This document shows positions 30,800-42,039 of a DNA stretch of 64,000 bases, piece by piece. Origin of the DNA: Yponomeuta sedellus. Its lineage: Eukaryota > Arthropoda > Insecta > Lepidoptera > Yponomeutidae. The DNA is taken from the NCBI GenBank assembly GCA_934045075.1, contig OW203726.1, forward strand, positions 3,661,535 through 3,725,534. Direction: 5' to 3'. Below the pieces are notes generated by a model that had not been told where the DNA came from, ran no database searches, and saw only the letters and a program-made list of their open reading frames with translations. A program made the translations under genes and the position numbers. Each line of letters opens with the position of its first letter. Position 1 is the first letter of the stretch.

Positions 30800-30955
30800 T
30801 ATCGTTATCAATCCATGTATGTCCCCACTGCTGGGGCACGGGTCTCTTCCTGCATCCAATCGCAGGAAGGTTAGGCCATACTCCACCACGGGAGCCAAGT
30901 CCGGGTTGGTGGAGGATTACTGTCAGAAGTTATCAAGCCGCCCATGAGGCCAGTA
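30800..30955 (-). repeat. SINE-2 fragment ended by a MITE
   Basis: 'tgtccccactgctggggcac' through 'cggaggattac' with a 20-bp deletion, stopping at 'gcccatgaggcc', where the MITE at 30957 begins. SINE-2 does not resume after the MITE. Confidence 0.75.
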
Positions 30956-30956
30956 G

Positions 30957-31066
30957 AGTGCTACAAACTTATCTGACCCGGTGACAGCGTCACATTTCTC
31001 ATAGTACACTTGACGTTTCCGTACAAAGTTTGACACCTGCACCGGGTCGGATAACTTTGTAGCACT
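30957..31066. mobile_element. Short MITE, family M3 (110 bp)
   Basis: Inverted ends 'agtgctacaaacttatctga' and 'cggataactttgtagcact' extend through the 'cccggtg' core. TA lies just outside each end. No ORF. Confidence 0.75.
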
Positions 31067-31150
31067 ATAAATCTTAGTTTTGAGTTTTTATATCAGAAAA
31101 GTGTTAATAATTTTATGAATAAAATTAAGTTTGGGAGATAATAATCAGTT

Positions 31151-31408
31151 AATGCTGTGTGGCGTCGGCCTAGAGAATAGCACCAACCCAAATTCTTCCC
31201 GCGGGTGTCGTAAAAGGCGACTAAGGGACTCAAACGGGAGGGTGGGCAGCAGCGCCCCCTGCAGTACAATTCTACCAAACTGCGACCCTCAACCCGCATG
31301 CCCAGCGTGCGGATTATGGGCACTACCCCCTATTGATGGCACTACCTTGCGCTCATTAGGGGAGGGCTATGTCCAGCAGTGGACTAATATAGCCTGAAGA
31401 AGAAGAAG
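31151..31408 (+). repeat. SINE-3 full-length copy, GAA-tail, 8-bp TSD
   Basis: AATCAGTT is found at 31143-31150 and 31409-31416. The copy is complete from 'gctgtgtggcgtcggcctag', and its (gaa)n tail runs straight into the duplication. Confidence 0.9.
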
Positions 31409-31429
31409 AATCAGTTTTACTAATTTTTA

Positions 31430-31600
31430 AAAAGAGCCAGTGAGGGACATACTTCGACCAAATAGTGTATTTATTAGTAAAGGGCAAGATAAAAAGTACC
31501 CTAAACAGGCCTGCGTGCGTGCGATAACTAACGAACGTTAATGAAGCGAAAGTGATCTGTTAGGATTGTGGCAAGTGCCATTCCCTGGTCTCTACTTGAC
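31430..31600 (-). repeat. Repeat G copy
   Basis: Matches 22005-22235: 'gggacatacttcgaccaaat', 'aatgaagcgaaagtgatctg', 'ccattccctggtctct'. It is immediately downstream of SINE-3. Confidence 0.65.
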
Positions 31601-31964
31601 CTTGTAGTATGTGTTTGTATGTGTGTATGTCCTGAGTGTAAAATAATAGATACGTTAACTTCTACTCCACAATTATATTTACACGTACATGTATATTTAT
31701 GGCGATTTATACCACTTTCTGGATAGTGGCTTAACCTGCACCTAACTAAAATTCTAGCTAAGTTAGTTTTTATATTATATGTTCTAATTCCCTGAATTTG
31801 ATTCGTGTTTCTACAAATAACGGTTTAGCCGGGAGTGGGGAGGAGCCACATGTCCCTGCTAAACGGAACTCTACATCGCAAAATGGATTCAATTATAACA
31901 GCGATATATTTTTTCGGTATCTTTAGTCTTATTCATTAGATTAGATTAGAAAATTCTTTATTGC

Positions 31965-32070
31965 ACAATAAGCATATTTGTACAAAGGCGAGCTTAATAC
32001 TAATGAGTATTTTCTTCCAGCTAACCTTGGGTTATGTGGATATTAGTGCGGGGAGTGCCCGAAGAGAGTT
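31965..32070 (-). repeat. LINE 3' tail
   Basis: 'aaaattctttattgcacaat', 'aggcgagcttaatactaatg' and 'agtattttcttccagctaac'; antisense tail, similar to 36835-36960. Confidence 0.6.
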
Positions 32071-32099
32071 ATACCTAGTCAATAAATTATCATAATTTA

Positions 32100-33000
32100 A
32101 TAAAATCGCATCGTATAAGTTGAAACAAAAAAAAACTTATCAATATACCGAATGAATAACATGAATACTTAGAAAGTGATATTTTCATAAAAATTATATT
32201 TTTAAAGCACTCCTCAGATTCAGCTTAAGTGTGTCATCATGGATTATTTAAACTGTCACGGAGTGTATTAGAGAAACCATGATTTATTTGCACTATTTAA
32301 AGTGCATTTGAGGATTAAACGTTCCTCCACTGAACTTTGGAATGGTGTTTTTTATAAATTACACAAGTTCAATTTTCGAGTGCAACTTTCATTTATTTTC
32401 ATGCTGCGTTTATTATCGCGTTATTGTACTGATCCACGCTTCGTTGGGCATTTATTGAACAAATTAGTCTCGTGTAGCTTTATTAAATACGCGATTGCCT
32501 TTTGGAGTTAAATTAAAATAAGGGCCTAAATGCACTTGCGGTCCATATTTATAAAATCCTCATATTTACAAAATGTAAGAAAATATACTTAAGTTTTGAA
32601 CTTAAGACAGGGATTATTAAGAGAGTCCATTGAGTATTCTCACTTACTCACTTATTTTGTCTTCTACACACTCACTAATCGCTCACTCACTCACGTTACT
32701 CAGTCACTTGCTTCCTTGTAAGGAACTTTTTATACAAAATATATAGTCCGAACCGGAATAATGCTAACTTGTTCTTTGAATCACCTTAAATATCTACCTG
32801 ATTGATATATGTAACCAATCTTTATTGAAATAATAATTCACGCTAAGCCAAGCCTATATTTGTGGATGAGGGTGAATAATTGAACGCAGACATAAGGCCG
32901 TCAATCGCCATGCGAAGAACATTTCCCACCTCTAACCATGACCGAAGTTTATTATTAAACACAGATTATCATCCTGTTAAGCTCGGTCTCCAAGCGGTGG
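32100..33000. other. Unique AT-rich sequence with a CACT-rich tract
   Basis: At 32640-32710 the words 'ctcactta', 'cactcact' and 'ctcactcac' recur. The ORF at 32302-32511 has no recognisable domain. Confidence 0.4.
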
Positions 33001-33004
33001 TAGC

Positions 33005-33560
33005 GAAGCGGTAGAATACCAGCTTTCGAAACTCTGCATGTACCAAGGACTGTTTTCTATGTTATGTGCATTTGTGAAGGTATGGTAGCAGTACCACTCG
33101 CTAACCGAGAAGGAAGACATCGTGAGTAAACCCAAGAGCCTGAAGTGTTAACATACCTCAGCGTTTGTTCTTTACAATGACCCAACTATGAGGCTAAGTG
33201 CGGAAATATCAGGTCTAACTAAGGGCGAGATAAATAGTTGTTGCTTAGCCCAAGTCCGTACTCATACTTCCCTAAGCATTACTTGAGGCTAACTTAGCTA
33301 AGTATCAATGCTTTACTAAAATATATGTTTGCTTAGCTAAGCATGTTCTTAGGCCAATGCTAAGAATTAGTCCGGGTTTCGCGACTTAGATAGTGCCAAA
33401 GTACTGTCTATGATAGACAAATCGATTCTTAAGCAAGTGCTTTCGCTAAGACTCGTTCTTAGAAGCGACTATTTATCTCGCCCTAAGTATCCCTCGAAAC
33501 GGGTTAAGTAGGCCTAAAAAAAGACTGATATGAGGGACAGCACCTCTTTCGAAGTAATAG
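33005..33560 (+). repeat. SINE-4 copy split by a Harbinger-like MITE
   Basis: Head 'gtagcgaagcggtagaatac', then 'gtgcatttgtgaaggtatg', 'gaaggaagacatcgtgagta' and 'aacatacctcagcg'. The copy is interrupted at 33223-33483. Confidence 0.65.
33223..33483. mobile_element. MITE P, 261 bp, TAA target (PIF/Harbinger-like)
   Basis: 16-bp perfect inverted ends 'gggcgagataaatagt' with TAA on both outer sides. The interior has repeated 'cttagctaag'-type palindromes. The TWA target and GGGC ends suggest PIF/Harbinger (inference). No ORF. Confidence 0.85.
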
Positions 33561-33596
33561 CAATAATTACTTCCACACAACACAATCACTTGTCTT

Positions 33597-33796
33597 GGGC
33601 CTCGATTCTGTTAGTGCATTATAGTACCATGATAGATGCATGATCTTGTCACTTGGGGGTGTTTTTTCATACCATTGACGCCTAGAAGGTTCGATGTACT
33701 GTACGTGCGCGCGTAGAGTTGAAGCAGCAACGAAATTAAATCGCCATGTTCATGCAGTTGTCATTGTACCACAATGCATTAGCAGAATCTAGACCC
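33597..33796. mobile_element. MITE M2, copy 1
   Basis: Ends 'cgattctgttagtgcattat' and 'caatgcattagcagaatcta' are inverted. The second copy is at 62902-63091. Confidence 0.75.
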
Positions 33797-33842
33797 TGGT
33801 CTAGGTTAATCAGTGCTATGGTAACCGAGCAAGAACATCGCA

Positions 33843-33872
33843 AACAGAAATGCATCGTTGCATTTCTGTTTG
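33843..33872. other. Perfect 13-bp hairpin
   Basis: 'aaacagaaatgca' pairs with 'tgcatttctgttt' around a 'tcgt' loop. Confidence 0.8.
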
Positions 33873-33949
33873 ACTGACGCGATTTGTTACAAATCAAGTA
33901 ACATAATAGACTCAGTCTAGAATTACCACTGGGCTGCAGAATTCTCGGT

Positions 33950-34060
33950 ATTTGTGAAGGAAGACATCGTGAGGAAATCCTAGTGTCCGAAGTGTTAACA
34001 TACCTCAGCGTTTGCTGCGTATAATGGTGTGTGGAAATCTCAGGTCTAGCTAACTAACTG
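33950..34060 (+). repeat. SINE-4 fragment
   Basis: 'gtatttgtgaaggaagacat', 'cgtgaggaaatcctagtgtc' and 'acatacctcagcgtttgc', closely matching the 33060-33170 segment. Confidence 0.65.
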
Positions 34061-34339
34061 ATAACTATACTCGGTCCTATACAAATGGACGATTTCACAT
34101 TGAATTTATTTCACATATCGCAACGACATAAAATGTAGTTTTATACATTTATTGTGGCGTTGGCGGGCCGTTGCATAAAAAAATTGCTTGCAACCTCCAC
34201 TTTATTTCCTGGGAAATCTAAATCTTACTAAAACAATGTTTTCATGTACACGTTTCTATAATAAAACCCCTGGAGATACATACACTGTTAGCCTGTACTA
34301 TGGTAAACAGGTAGAGATGTCAAAAACGTGCCATTGCAC

Positions 34340-34760
34340 CTAGACTGAGTCCAGTGGGAATCATACCCATGACCTCTGTCTTGATAGCAAGCGCCTTAAC
34401 GGCTAGACCAATAAGGCAGTCTAATATTGCAAATGTTGCAGCAGTTTATACTCTGCATTCTCTGCAGCACTTTAAAGTTTACATCAATCTTCGTCGAAGC
34501 TCGAAAATTTCAAGTACAGCAGTGACACTCAGATCAGAGGTCACGAATTACGTAACACTGGTAAAGTTACGTAGTAATTCGGCAATCAGAAATGTATTTC
34601 AACGAATAAAAGTACCTACATTAGGTTTGCTGAACGTCAGTATGCAATGTTTGGCGCTGCCTTCGGGCCAATTTCGTAGTGGAGAAAGCGGCAACGAAAA
34701 AGCAAATTCACTCGGACCATCCTTGTCCCAAATCATTTTAAACATGTTGCTACATACTTG
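34340..34760 (-). repeat. SINE-7 copy
   Basis: Antisense tRNA-like head: 'gtgggaatcatacccatgac', then 'aacggctagaccaataaggc'. Further on, 'tttgctgaacgtcagtatgc' and 'ggcgctgccttcgggccaa' match 54665-54720. The 143-codon frame at 34354-34785 is built from this repeat. A CR1-like scrap lies at about 34250-34290. Confidence 0.55.
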
Positions 34761-35039
34761 CTACCAATATCGTAAGATTCTATGACTTTTATTAATATTA
34801 TTATTAGTTAATACACAAATAACTTTAAGCTGACGCATGTATATCTTTTCCATGCACTTGTTAAATGTTTATCTAGTATGTTTTTAAATGAGTCGGTTTA
34901 ATAACTCTAATAAAATTTATAATTTATTTTCTTTCTGCTAATTCACGGAAAAGGAAAAGCTAGACTTTACGGTTTTATGAAGATAGACAGATTAAAGTTT
35001 ATGTAACTTTTATTTTAATAAAGATATGCACAGATTCGA

Positions 35040-35113
35040 TACCGATATCAACCCTTGTACGTCCCCACTGCTGGGACATCACGGGTCTCTGCCTGCATCG
35101 CAGGAAAGTTAGG
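35040..35113 (-). repeat. SINE-2 3'-end fragment
   Basis: Only 'cgatatcaacccttgtacg' through 'ctgcatcgcaggaaagttag' remains. Confidence 0.75.
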
Positions 35114-35114
35114 C

Positions 35115-36090
35115 TTATATGAAAATTACGTTGGTACTCACTTTTTATTGGCATATTATAATAGTTAAACAATGATCATTTATCTTTCTCTTAAATCCCG
35201 CGTGACGGTAAAAAAATTCAATCGAATAACATTGTTTTTTTTCAAGGCCAGGACTTAGGAGGTTAACATTTAAAATAACCACTCACACTATCCGTCATGC
35301 CACGGCGATTCAATAAAATTATCATGTTTGCATCACTTTATAAGATTCCTTACATAGGTACTAGTTTCCTCGAAACGGCCAAAGGGGCGCCGATACTTAG
35401 CGAGTGGATCTTCTGTCATTTGCATATTTTAATCCTAAAAACTTTTATAATTAGCCGGGATCCGATCGGAGTGGTCCCGGTTGGGTCGTTTCGCGCTTGA
35501 CTGATTACTTTGGGCTTATTTAGTCGCGAGTTTGTTGTTTTATTCTGTTGGGTGGCCATTTTTTGATCGCCTTGGTAATTATGGAATGTAATTATATTCG
35601 TGGTCAGAATTTTCAGACGAAGTTATGAATTTGACTGATATAAAGCTCGGTATAAAGTTGCAGCTGATTGCAACCTTCTTACATTCGCTTTGTCCATTTC
35701 TTCCTGTGCCTGTGCACTAATGGAGGGTGGCCGTCAGCAACCCGTATTCTTCTTTGTTTCTTGCCACGCAAAACAGATCTTCAACACCGGCTACGTACGT
35801 CCATTCCCTGATGTGAATGTACTCTGAGCCACTTCTTTCTGACTTTCTTCTTTTCTTAACACTCCCCATTCCCTCAATGTTGCCCATCATTATAACTTTA
35901 AAAAGTCGGCACCTATCGTGTCGCAACACAAGACCTAGATAACTGATTTTCTTGTTCAGTCGCGTCCCATATTATTAGTTTTTCTTTATTTTCCTACAAG
36001 ACAACGCAGGTTTGAATGTGTGCCTTTCCTGTTTTCAAGTAGTTTGGTTTCTAATGGGTAAGCGATGATCCTTTCATTTTTGGCGGCATA
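35115..36090. other. Unique sequence, no gene assigned
   Basis: A minus ORF at 35717-35929 has a basic stretch (SVKKRRKSERSGSEY) but no domain I can name. The segment at 35640-35935 could be a decayed LINE piece. Confidence 0.35.
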
Positions 36091-36432
36091 CCTTGTGTGC
36101 CGCGCTGCGATTCGCAGATTGCGAATCCCACAATCGCCTATGGACCTTTGTGCCGTATAGACGTACGTGATACCTACCCGCGGGTGCGCCGGTCGACCAC
36201 TGTGTGTTCTGTGTTTTCACGTTTTACTGCTCGTGAGCCTCCCTCTTTCATCCATTGGAGGGTGCGAAAAGAACTACCCCTATGGACCCTGCAGTTGGGC
36301 GACACATGCTGATATTGCACCCCTATGCCGCGGCCCCGTCGTCGACCTGATACCTATTTACCACGAGGCAGCCGAAGAAGTGTCAAGTGAGTCGCCTTAT
36401 CCCCAACAATTTCTTTTTACATTCGCTACAGC
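36091..36432. other. GC-rich unclassified block next to the CATA array
   Basis: Overlapping plus-strand frames (36097-36312 and 36167-36445) are open and the composition differs from the AT-rich flanks. I do not recognise the peptides. It may be a repeat whose tail is the (cata)n array. Confidence 0.35.
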
Positions 36433-36577
36433 CATACATACATAAGTACGTACGTACATACACATACATACATACATACATACATACATACATACATACA
36501 TACATACATACATACATACATACATACATACATACATACATACATACATACATACATACATACATACATACATACAT

Positions 36578-36611
<34 letters not shown>

Positions 36612-36665
36612 CCTCACACACACACACACATACATACATACATACATACATACATACATACATAC
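36433..36665. repeat. (CATA)n / (CA)n microsatellite
   Basis: About 40 CATA units, a CA-rich interruption at 36594-36630, then CATA again. The four ORFs covering it are periodic artefacts. Confidence 0.97.
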
Positions 36666-36790
36666 AGAACCTCACGCCAGGGACTGCCACTTGCAACGAT
36701 CCTGACAGATCACCGTCGCTTCATCAACGTTCATAAGTCGTTGCATGCACGCACGCCGGTTCCGGGTACTTTCTATCTTCCCCTTTGCTA
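36666..36790 (+). repeat. Repeat G copy
   Basis: 'ccagggactgccacttgcaa', 'cgatcctgacagatcacc' and 'gcatgcacgcacgccggttc' continue directly from the microsatellite. Confidence 0.65.
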
Positions 36791-36834
36791 ATACATCCCC
36801 TGTTTGGTTAAGTTTGCCCTATAAGATTATTATT

Positions 36835-36960
36835 ATTATTAAAATTCTTTATTGCAAGAAGTAAATATGAAACAATAGGCGGGCTTAATACTAATCAGTA
36901 TTTTATTCTAGCCAACCAATGGGTGACGGGAAAAGGTGGGGGGGAGGGCTATGCCAAACC
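36835..36960 (-). repeat. LINE 3' tail
   Basis: 'attattaaaattctttattg', 'caataggcgggcttaatact' and 'agtattttattctagccaac'; antisense tail. Confidence 0.6.
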
Positions 36961-37044
36961 GGGAAATTAAAGAAATTTTAATATGTCAAGTTTAATACGA
37001 AGATCTTTTTGTTGTACACACCAGAAAATAATACATAGCATAAC

Positions 37045-37150
37045 CTCACGCCTGTGTCCCGGAGGGGTAGGCAGAGACCAGGGACTACCATAAGCAAAGA
37101 TCCTGACAGATCACCTCACAAGCCAATTACGGGTATTTTTAATCTTCCGC
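37045..37150 (+). repeat. Repeat G copy
   Basis: 'cctcacgcctgtgtcccgg', 'ggtaggcagagaccaggga' and 'gatcctgacagatcacctc'. Confidence 0.65.
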
Positions 37151-37457
37151 TTTCCCAGAAAATAAAATAAAAATTATACTCACCTCTATGTCAGGAACAA
37201 AAGTGACTTTACCTACCTCAATGGTGCCAAGAATGTGTTTTAGCCCGCAACCTAGCTACTGTAACGTTATTTATTTTAGAACAACGTTATAGTTCTTAAA
37301 TAATTATATGCGTTAAGTATAACTTTTTTATATTAACAAACAAGTTACTTACAACTAGGAAACCAATATTTACAAGCACTGAATTAAAATATTTATTCTA
37401 CACTACATGCTAATGGGAGCCTTTGCGGAAAGGGTTCGTTAGTTTTTTCGCACGGCT

Positions 37458-37764
37458 GAGTGCTTAGTGCGAGTTTTTTAACTACTCGATCGCGTTAACG
37501 TAAACTCATATTTCTATGGCATCGAGGAAGCGCCACCTAGCGACAAGTATGGAAATTAAAATTGCTGAGTGCGAGTTGTAATGGTTTACGTTGAGAAGTG
37601 AACACGTTTACCAGCCAAAACACGAATAAACGCGAGTGCGAGTTGTACTGTGACAGCGTTTTGCCAGTTCGAACGGTTAACTTACTCATACTCACTACTC
37701 GATGCTCGATTAACGCGGTAGTAAAGTTATTCGATTGGATCTGTCAAACTCGCACTAAGCACTC
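37458..37764. mobile_element. MITE M4, copy 2 (307 bp)
   Basis: Same inverted ends and interior as 25947-26246. Differences are few substitutions and a short insertion near 37695 ('actactcgatgctcgatt'). The high identity suggests recent activity of an unseen autonomous partner. Confidence 0.85.
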
Positions 37765-37789
37765 AGGCCCCTAAAACAACTTTACTGGT

Positions 37790-38385
37790 CTTGCGCGCGA
37801 GCAGCCGGTGACACGGCTCTCGACTCGACCGCGCTCCCACTTCCATGCCAATTGTCACTGGACCATCGGCGAGCCTGCGCGTGCCTAGCTCTGTTGCATC
37901 GCCAGCTCACCGTCGCTAACGGCCGGCGTCAGTTTATTATATTATAACTTGTTACACTGTTCCCTAATAAACATTCGAAGTTTATTATATTACAAAGATA
38001 TTGTGTTCCCGTCCCCCACACTTTTTGGGGTCCAAGATCCAGCCACAATCCACCGCGGTCCCTACTGGGCCACGAGCAAGCAAGGCGAGGTGTTCTGATC
38101 CGGCCAAGACTGAGGACACGGCGTTCTATTCCCGTGACCACTGGGACTACTCCACCTAAGCTTGGTCGCCGCCTCGAGAGGACATTCTACTGTTCCCGGA
38201 TGGCTCAGGAGAGTACCTGACCGTGGTGATAATTAGAGAGAGACCGTAACCAGTGTGTAGGGCTGAACCACACGACTAGCTAGTACCTTATGTAATAGCT
38301 AGGTTTATATTATTAAATTCATTATTGTTCTACCTGACTGTTTTAATTTATGTCTCCCGCCTCTTCAAGGCTAGCTGCGACACTA
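37790..38385. other. GC-richer block, possible LTR-like remnant
   Basis: 'tccctaataaacattcgaag' resembles a polyadenylation region and is followed by 'cacactttttggggtccaag', which could be an LTR/leader junction. 'tttattatatta' occurs twice around it. No gag or pol motif is seen, so the LTR idea is only a suggestion. Confidence 0.25.
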
Positions 38386-38599
38386 CAGACCGTCTTTTAG
38401 AATATACCTCGGCTACTACCGGATAGAATCGGATATATTCGTGTAATATGAATATTTGGAACTAACATGACTCTTAATTAAATAAACTTAATAAGAAAAC
38501 TTTTATACGGTGCAGGAAGTAGTATTACACTCGTGTGCTTTCGGCGAAAACCGAGGCCTACTCTAGAGCCCGAGGTATATTCTAAAAGTTAACAGACTG
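38386..38599. mobile_element. MITE M1, best copy, TA on both sides
   Basis: Ends 'cagaccgtcttttagaatat' and 'aaaagttaacagactg' are inverted, with TA at 38384-38385 and 38600-38601. The interior 'gtgctttcggcgaaaaccg' is shared with 1221. Confidence 0.85.
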
Positions 38600-38604
38600 T
38601 ACTT

Positions 38605-39440
38605 TCAAAGTCCAGCCACGTAGTTCTGAACTGTAACATTATTTATTTCTCTCACATTTTGTTCGAGGGCAGCGAGACAGCTATAGCATCTGTCTCACTT
38701 TAAGGTCCAATTTGTGTAGACATAAATCACTTCTGACATTATCCTGAAACACCATGTGGCGGCAAAAGGGTTGAGCTCGGAGACAGCCTACTTGTGTGTC
38801 GGGTAACCATGTCTGATATTTATTTTTCTCAACAGAATGTTGATTTACGCAAAGATCTTCGATTCCAGGAAAGACAATTCAGAAAATAACATATAACCAA
38901 GTACCCTACTGTTGAGTTAAGGCTCGGCTTCTTATTTCCGTTTTTAACTAACTACATTTAATTTAACTACATTTTTTGCCAAACACAAAAAGTATCCATT
39001 GTTAACATAAGCATGTTGGTACAAAAGAGACGAGGATTTCTGGGCCCGCTTGTAAATAGTTGAGATATGGTTAAAATACGTTATATTTTTCTATTTTAAA
39101 ATATAAAGAATGATCTCAATTCACAATCTGGAAGACGAGAAATCTTAATAATAAGTTTATGTCCCTAATAAAATAGGATATCGATTACCTTAATCGATTA
39201 GTGTGAATGTATTAAATAAACACACTTGTACCAGATGATTGATTGAATTAAAGTAAATAAATACATTATAACTTACAAGTTTAAAATAATTAAAATATTT
39301 ACTTGGTGAAAATAAATCTTTAATTAGCTCTCGCTTACAGATCAATTTATTACCCGTATTTTTCAACTGTATTTTCAATCTCTTTCTGTGCTAACAGTGA
39401 CAGGCGTGACAGCTCCCTGGCTCAATCTATGATCATTCGT
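38605..39440. other. Unique AT-rich sequence, no gene seen
   Basis: No recognised repeat or domain. Confidence 0.35.
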
Positions 39441-39524
39441 TTCGTATCGTTTAGTGCGTTTTGTTATTATAATTCTCCGACCAGTGCTTTCTTTCTACGG
39501 ACTTACGATCTTGCTTAAACTTGT

Positions 39525-39549
39525 ATGGACACGGATAAGTTTAGTATAG
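39525..39549 (+). other. Candidate short first coding exon (very tentative)
   Basis: ATG at 39525 opens a frame reading MDTDKFSI plus one base, ending exactly at a consensus donor, ag followed by gtaagt at 39550. Upstream sequence contains 'tcgtttagtgcg', loosely like an insect initiator. The start context is poor (T at -3) and no matching acceptor exon is recognised within the window, so this may be chance. Confidence 0.2.
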
Positions 39550-39985
39550 GTAAGTTTCATTGTCAGCTTGTAGCATAACCTCACTTTTACTAAATCTCTT
39601 ATAGCTCTGCTCTCAGATTGCCAAAATCCGCAGAATTTTCAGAGATAGTTTGACGACATATAAGCTCTAAATTGACATCACTTCCTTCTTTTTACACCCA
39701 GGCCCAAGAATGTATGAAAGCGTATCCGTCTCCTTCAAAAGCTTAAGCGTAAGGTTCAATGCTAATGTGCTTTTGTGTGTTATAAATAAACTGTATCTAT
39801 TCTATTCCATTCTGTTCTGTTTTTTTATGTACTGTTCTGCTCTGATTTGATCTATTCTGTTCTAATTTCATATAGCCTGTGACACTTGTGCAAGTACGAC
39901 TAATTTATTGAGATTTTATAGGTCAAAATATGACGATTGAATTAAGAGTTATGAGAAAAGAATACCGGACATAAATATATAGAGA
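39550..39985. other. Unique, partly low-complexity
   Basis: At 39790-39885 'attctgttctg'-type words recur in a CT-rich low-complexity tract. Confidence 0.4.
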
Positions 39986-39987
39986 AC

Positions 39988-40080
39988 CATTTATTGTACA
40001 TAAAAATGGAAATCACACAGATATTTCTTAACCTAAGATTACAGACGGCGGACTAAAAGTGATCTTTTTAGGCAACCTTA
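39988..40080 (-). repeat. LINE 3' tail
   Basis: 'ccatttattgtacataaaaa', 'cacacagatatttcttaacc' and 'agtgatctttttaggcaacc'. Confidence 0.55.
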
Positions 40081-40466
40081 CATACCGGTCATACAAACAT
40101 ACGAGTTCTACACACTACCCTTCTTTGATCTTCACCACAGTCGGGCAAAAAACAAACACCTTGACAGTCTAATCTGTGCTCTGATGTAATTTTATGGGGC
40201 TTTTATACAAAACTTTAGGTTATGGAGGGTTTTTAGTGGAACGAAAATGGAAATCTTACACTGTACCTCATAATTTAGATAGACCTGTCCGGCAGGGGAC
40301 TGTTTTAGTGCAATAGATAGATAGACAGAAAGGCAGACAGGCAGGCAGATATATCTATATATACACACATACACATATATATTTATAATATATTTTACTA
40401 CTTACTACTTTGCACCGTTTTATTTAAAAAAAAAACTGTATATTGCCTTTCCTTTTATATGTACCA

Positions 40467-40560
40467 CTAGCTGACCCAGGGAACTTCGTATGGCCTAACA
40501 GTCAATTCTTTAATTTCTTTTTATTTTTGTAAGAACCCCCCTCGTACTTCAAGGAATCTA
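40467..40560 (-). mobile_element. Helitron-like 3' end (minus strand)
   Basis: 'ctagctgacccagggaactt', equivalent to 18401; 'gcctaacagtcaattcttta' follows. On the minus strand this is a CTAG terminus. Confidence 0.5.
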
Positions 40561-40616
40561 AAAAAAGAATTAAGATTTCAACTGCTCTTGAGATTTGCGC
40601 TTACCAACACACACAC

Positions 40617-41632
40617 ATATAATAAAAACCGGCCAAGTGCGAGTCAGACTCGCGCACCGAGGGTTCCGTACAAACCTGCAAGGTTTACAAAGTTCGTTCA
40701 TTACGACAATCGAGTCATAACTACGGTATTTTTATTGCAAAATGAAATTCATAACATTACAATGGGGAAAGATGGAGGAGCATAAATTTAAGACAAAGAT
40801 CTCTTTATCGTTTAAGTAATCCTTTATTTTATATTAACACATATCATTTATCTATAATATAACTGAAACACTTATACTAGCCTTGCAGCAGACTTGCGAA
40901 AAGTAATAAGTTTATATTTATTAAAAAATATATATTTTGTAATGTAACTAAAAATTTAAGGTTTTCGGAATTTTTCCTTTATGTGTGCTAAAACGTTGCT
41001 TCATGCCAAATTTCAAGATTCTAGGTCGACTGGAAGTACCCTTTAGGTTTTGATTCCCTTGCGAGTACTTGCGAGTTTCAAAATATGCAGCTTAAATTGC
41101 TGTTTCTTTTGATTGCGTTGACATAGAAGTTAGATTTTGTTACAGCTTAAAGGTATTATAGACCTGAGTATTTAGTATGAATTTCAATTTAATACCTTTA
41201 CGCGTTTATAAGGAAATGGGTAGTAAGTTTAAAATTATTAAAAAAAAATACATTTTGTGATGTAACTAAAAATTTATGGTTTTCGTAATTTTTCCTTTAT
41301 CTATGCTATAAGACGTTGCTTCGTACCAAATTTCAAGATTCTGAGTTCACGGGAAGCACCTTGTAGGTTTTGATTCCCTTGCAAGTGTCGAAAATTTGCG
41401 GCATAAACGGCTGTATCTTTTGATTGCGTTGGCTTAGAAGTTTGATTTTTTCACAGCTTCAAGGAACAGTAGACTTGAGTAATTGATATAAATTTCAGCT
41501 TCATACCTCCACGCGTTCCTGAGAAAAAGGGTCTTGACAGACGGACGGACGGACGGACAGACGGACAACAAAGTGATCCTATAAGGGTTCCGTTTTTTCC
41601 TTTTGAGGTACGGAACCCTAAAAATGGATCGC
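40617..41632. repeat. Large lepidopteran-type repeat with internal duplication
   Basis: Starts 'accggccaagtgcgagtcag' and 'cgagggttccgtac', and ends 'gacggacggacgg', 'gtgatcctataagggttcc' and 'ggtacggaaccct'. 'gggttccgtac' and 'gtacggaaccc' are inverted near the two ends. The interior holds two diverged copies about 318 bp apart (compare 40943 and 41261, both 'tgtaactaaaaattta'). No coding frame. Confidence 0.75.
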
Positions 41633-41642
41633 TAAATGTGTT

Positions 41643-41644
<2 letters not shown>

Positions 41645-41714
<70 letters not shown>
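41645..41714. repeat. (TA)n microsatellite
   Basis: Thirty-five TA units directly after the large repeat. Confidence 0.97.
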
Positions 41715-41717
<3 letters not shown>

Positions 41718-42039
41718 TGTGGAGTATGGGCTAACATTGTCCTTATCCATCCTTGTCTATTATTCCTATGACAACCGTAGACTCGGTGAAAGTCATCATT
41801 TGTCTAGGGCAGGAGAAGACAACGCTGTGAAAACAAAGCCAAGGCTTTCAGATCGTCGGATTGAACTCGTCGGATTAGGTTTCTTACAAGAAACTTAATT
41901 TTAATAGTGTGTATGATAAGAATACATAATTTATTAACTTTGTACTCCTGTAGTACCTATAATGTAGTAAAAGCTCGCAAAATCATCTGTTAACATATTT
42001 TGAGGTGCACACTGCCAAATCGAGCGCATTACCTACCTC

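Noticed and set aside
34354..34785. 143-codon plus ORF
   Set aside because: Built from SINE-7 sequence also found at 54460-54780 without the frame.
36383..36791. ORFs of HTYIHTYI and CMYVCMYV type
   Set aside because: Artefacts of the (CATA)n array.
37790..38385. Solo LTR or endogenous retroelement
   Set aside because: No matching second LTR, no clear TG...CA ends with a short target duplication, and no gag/pol motif; kept only as a low-confidence note.
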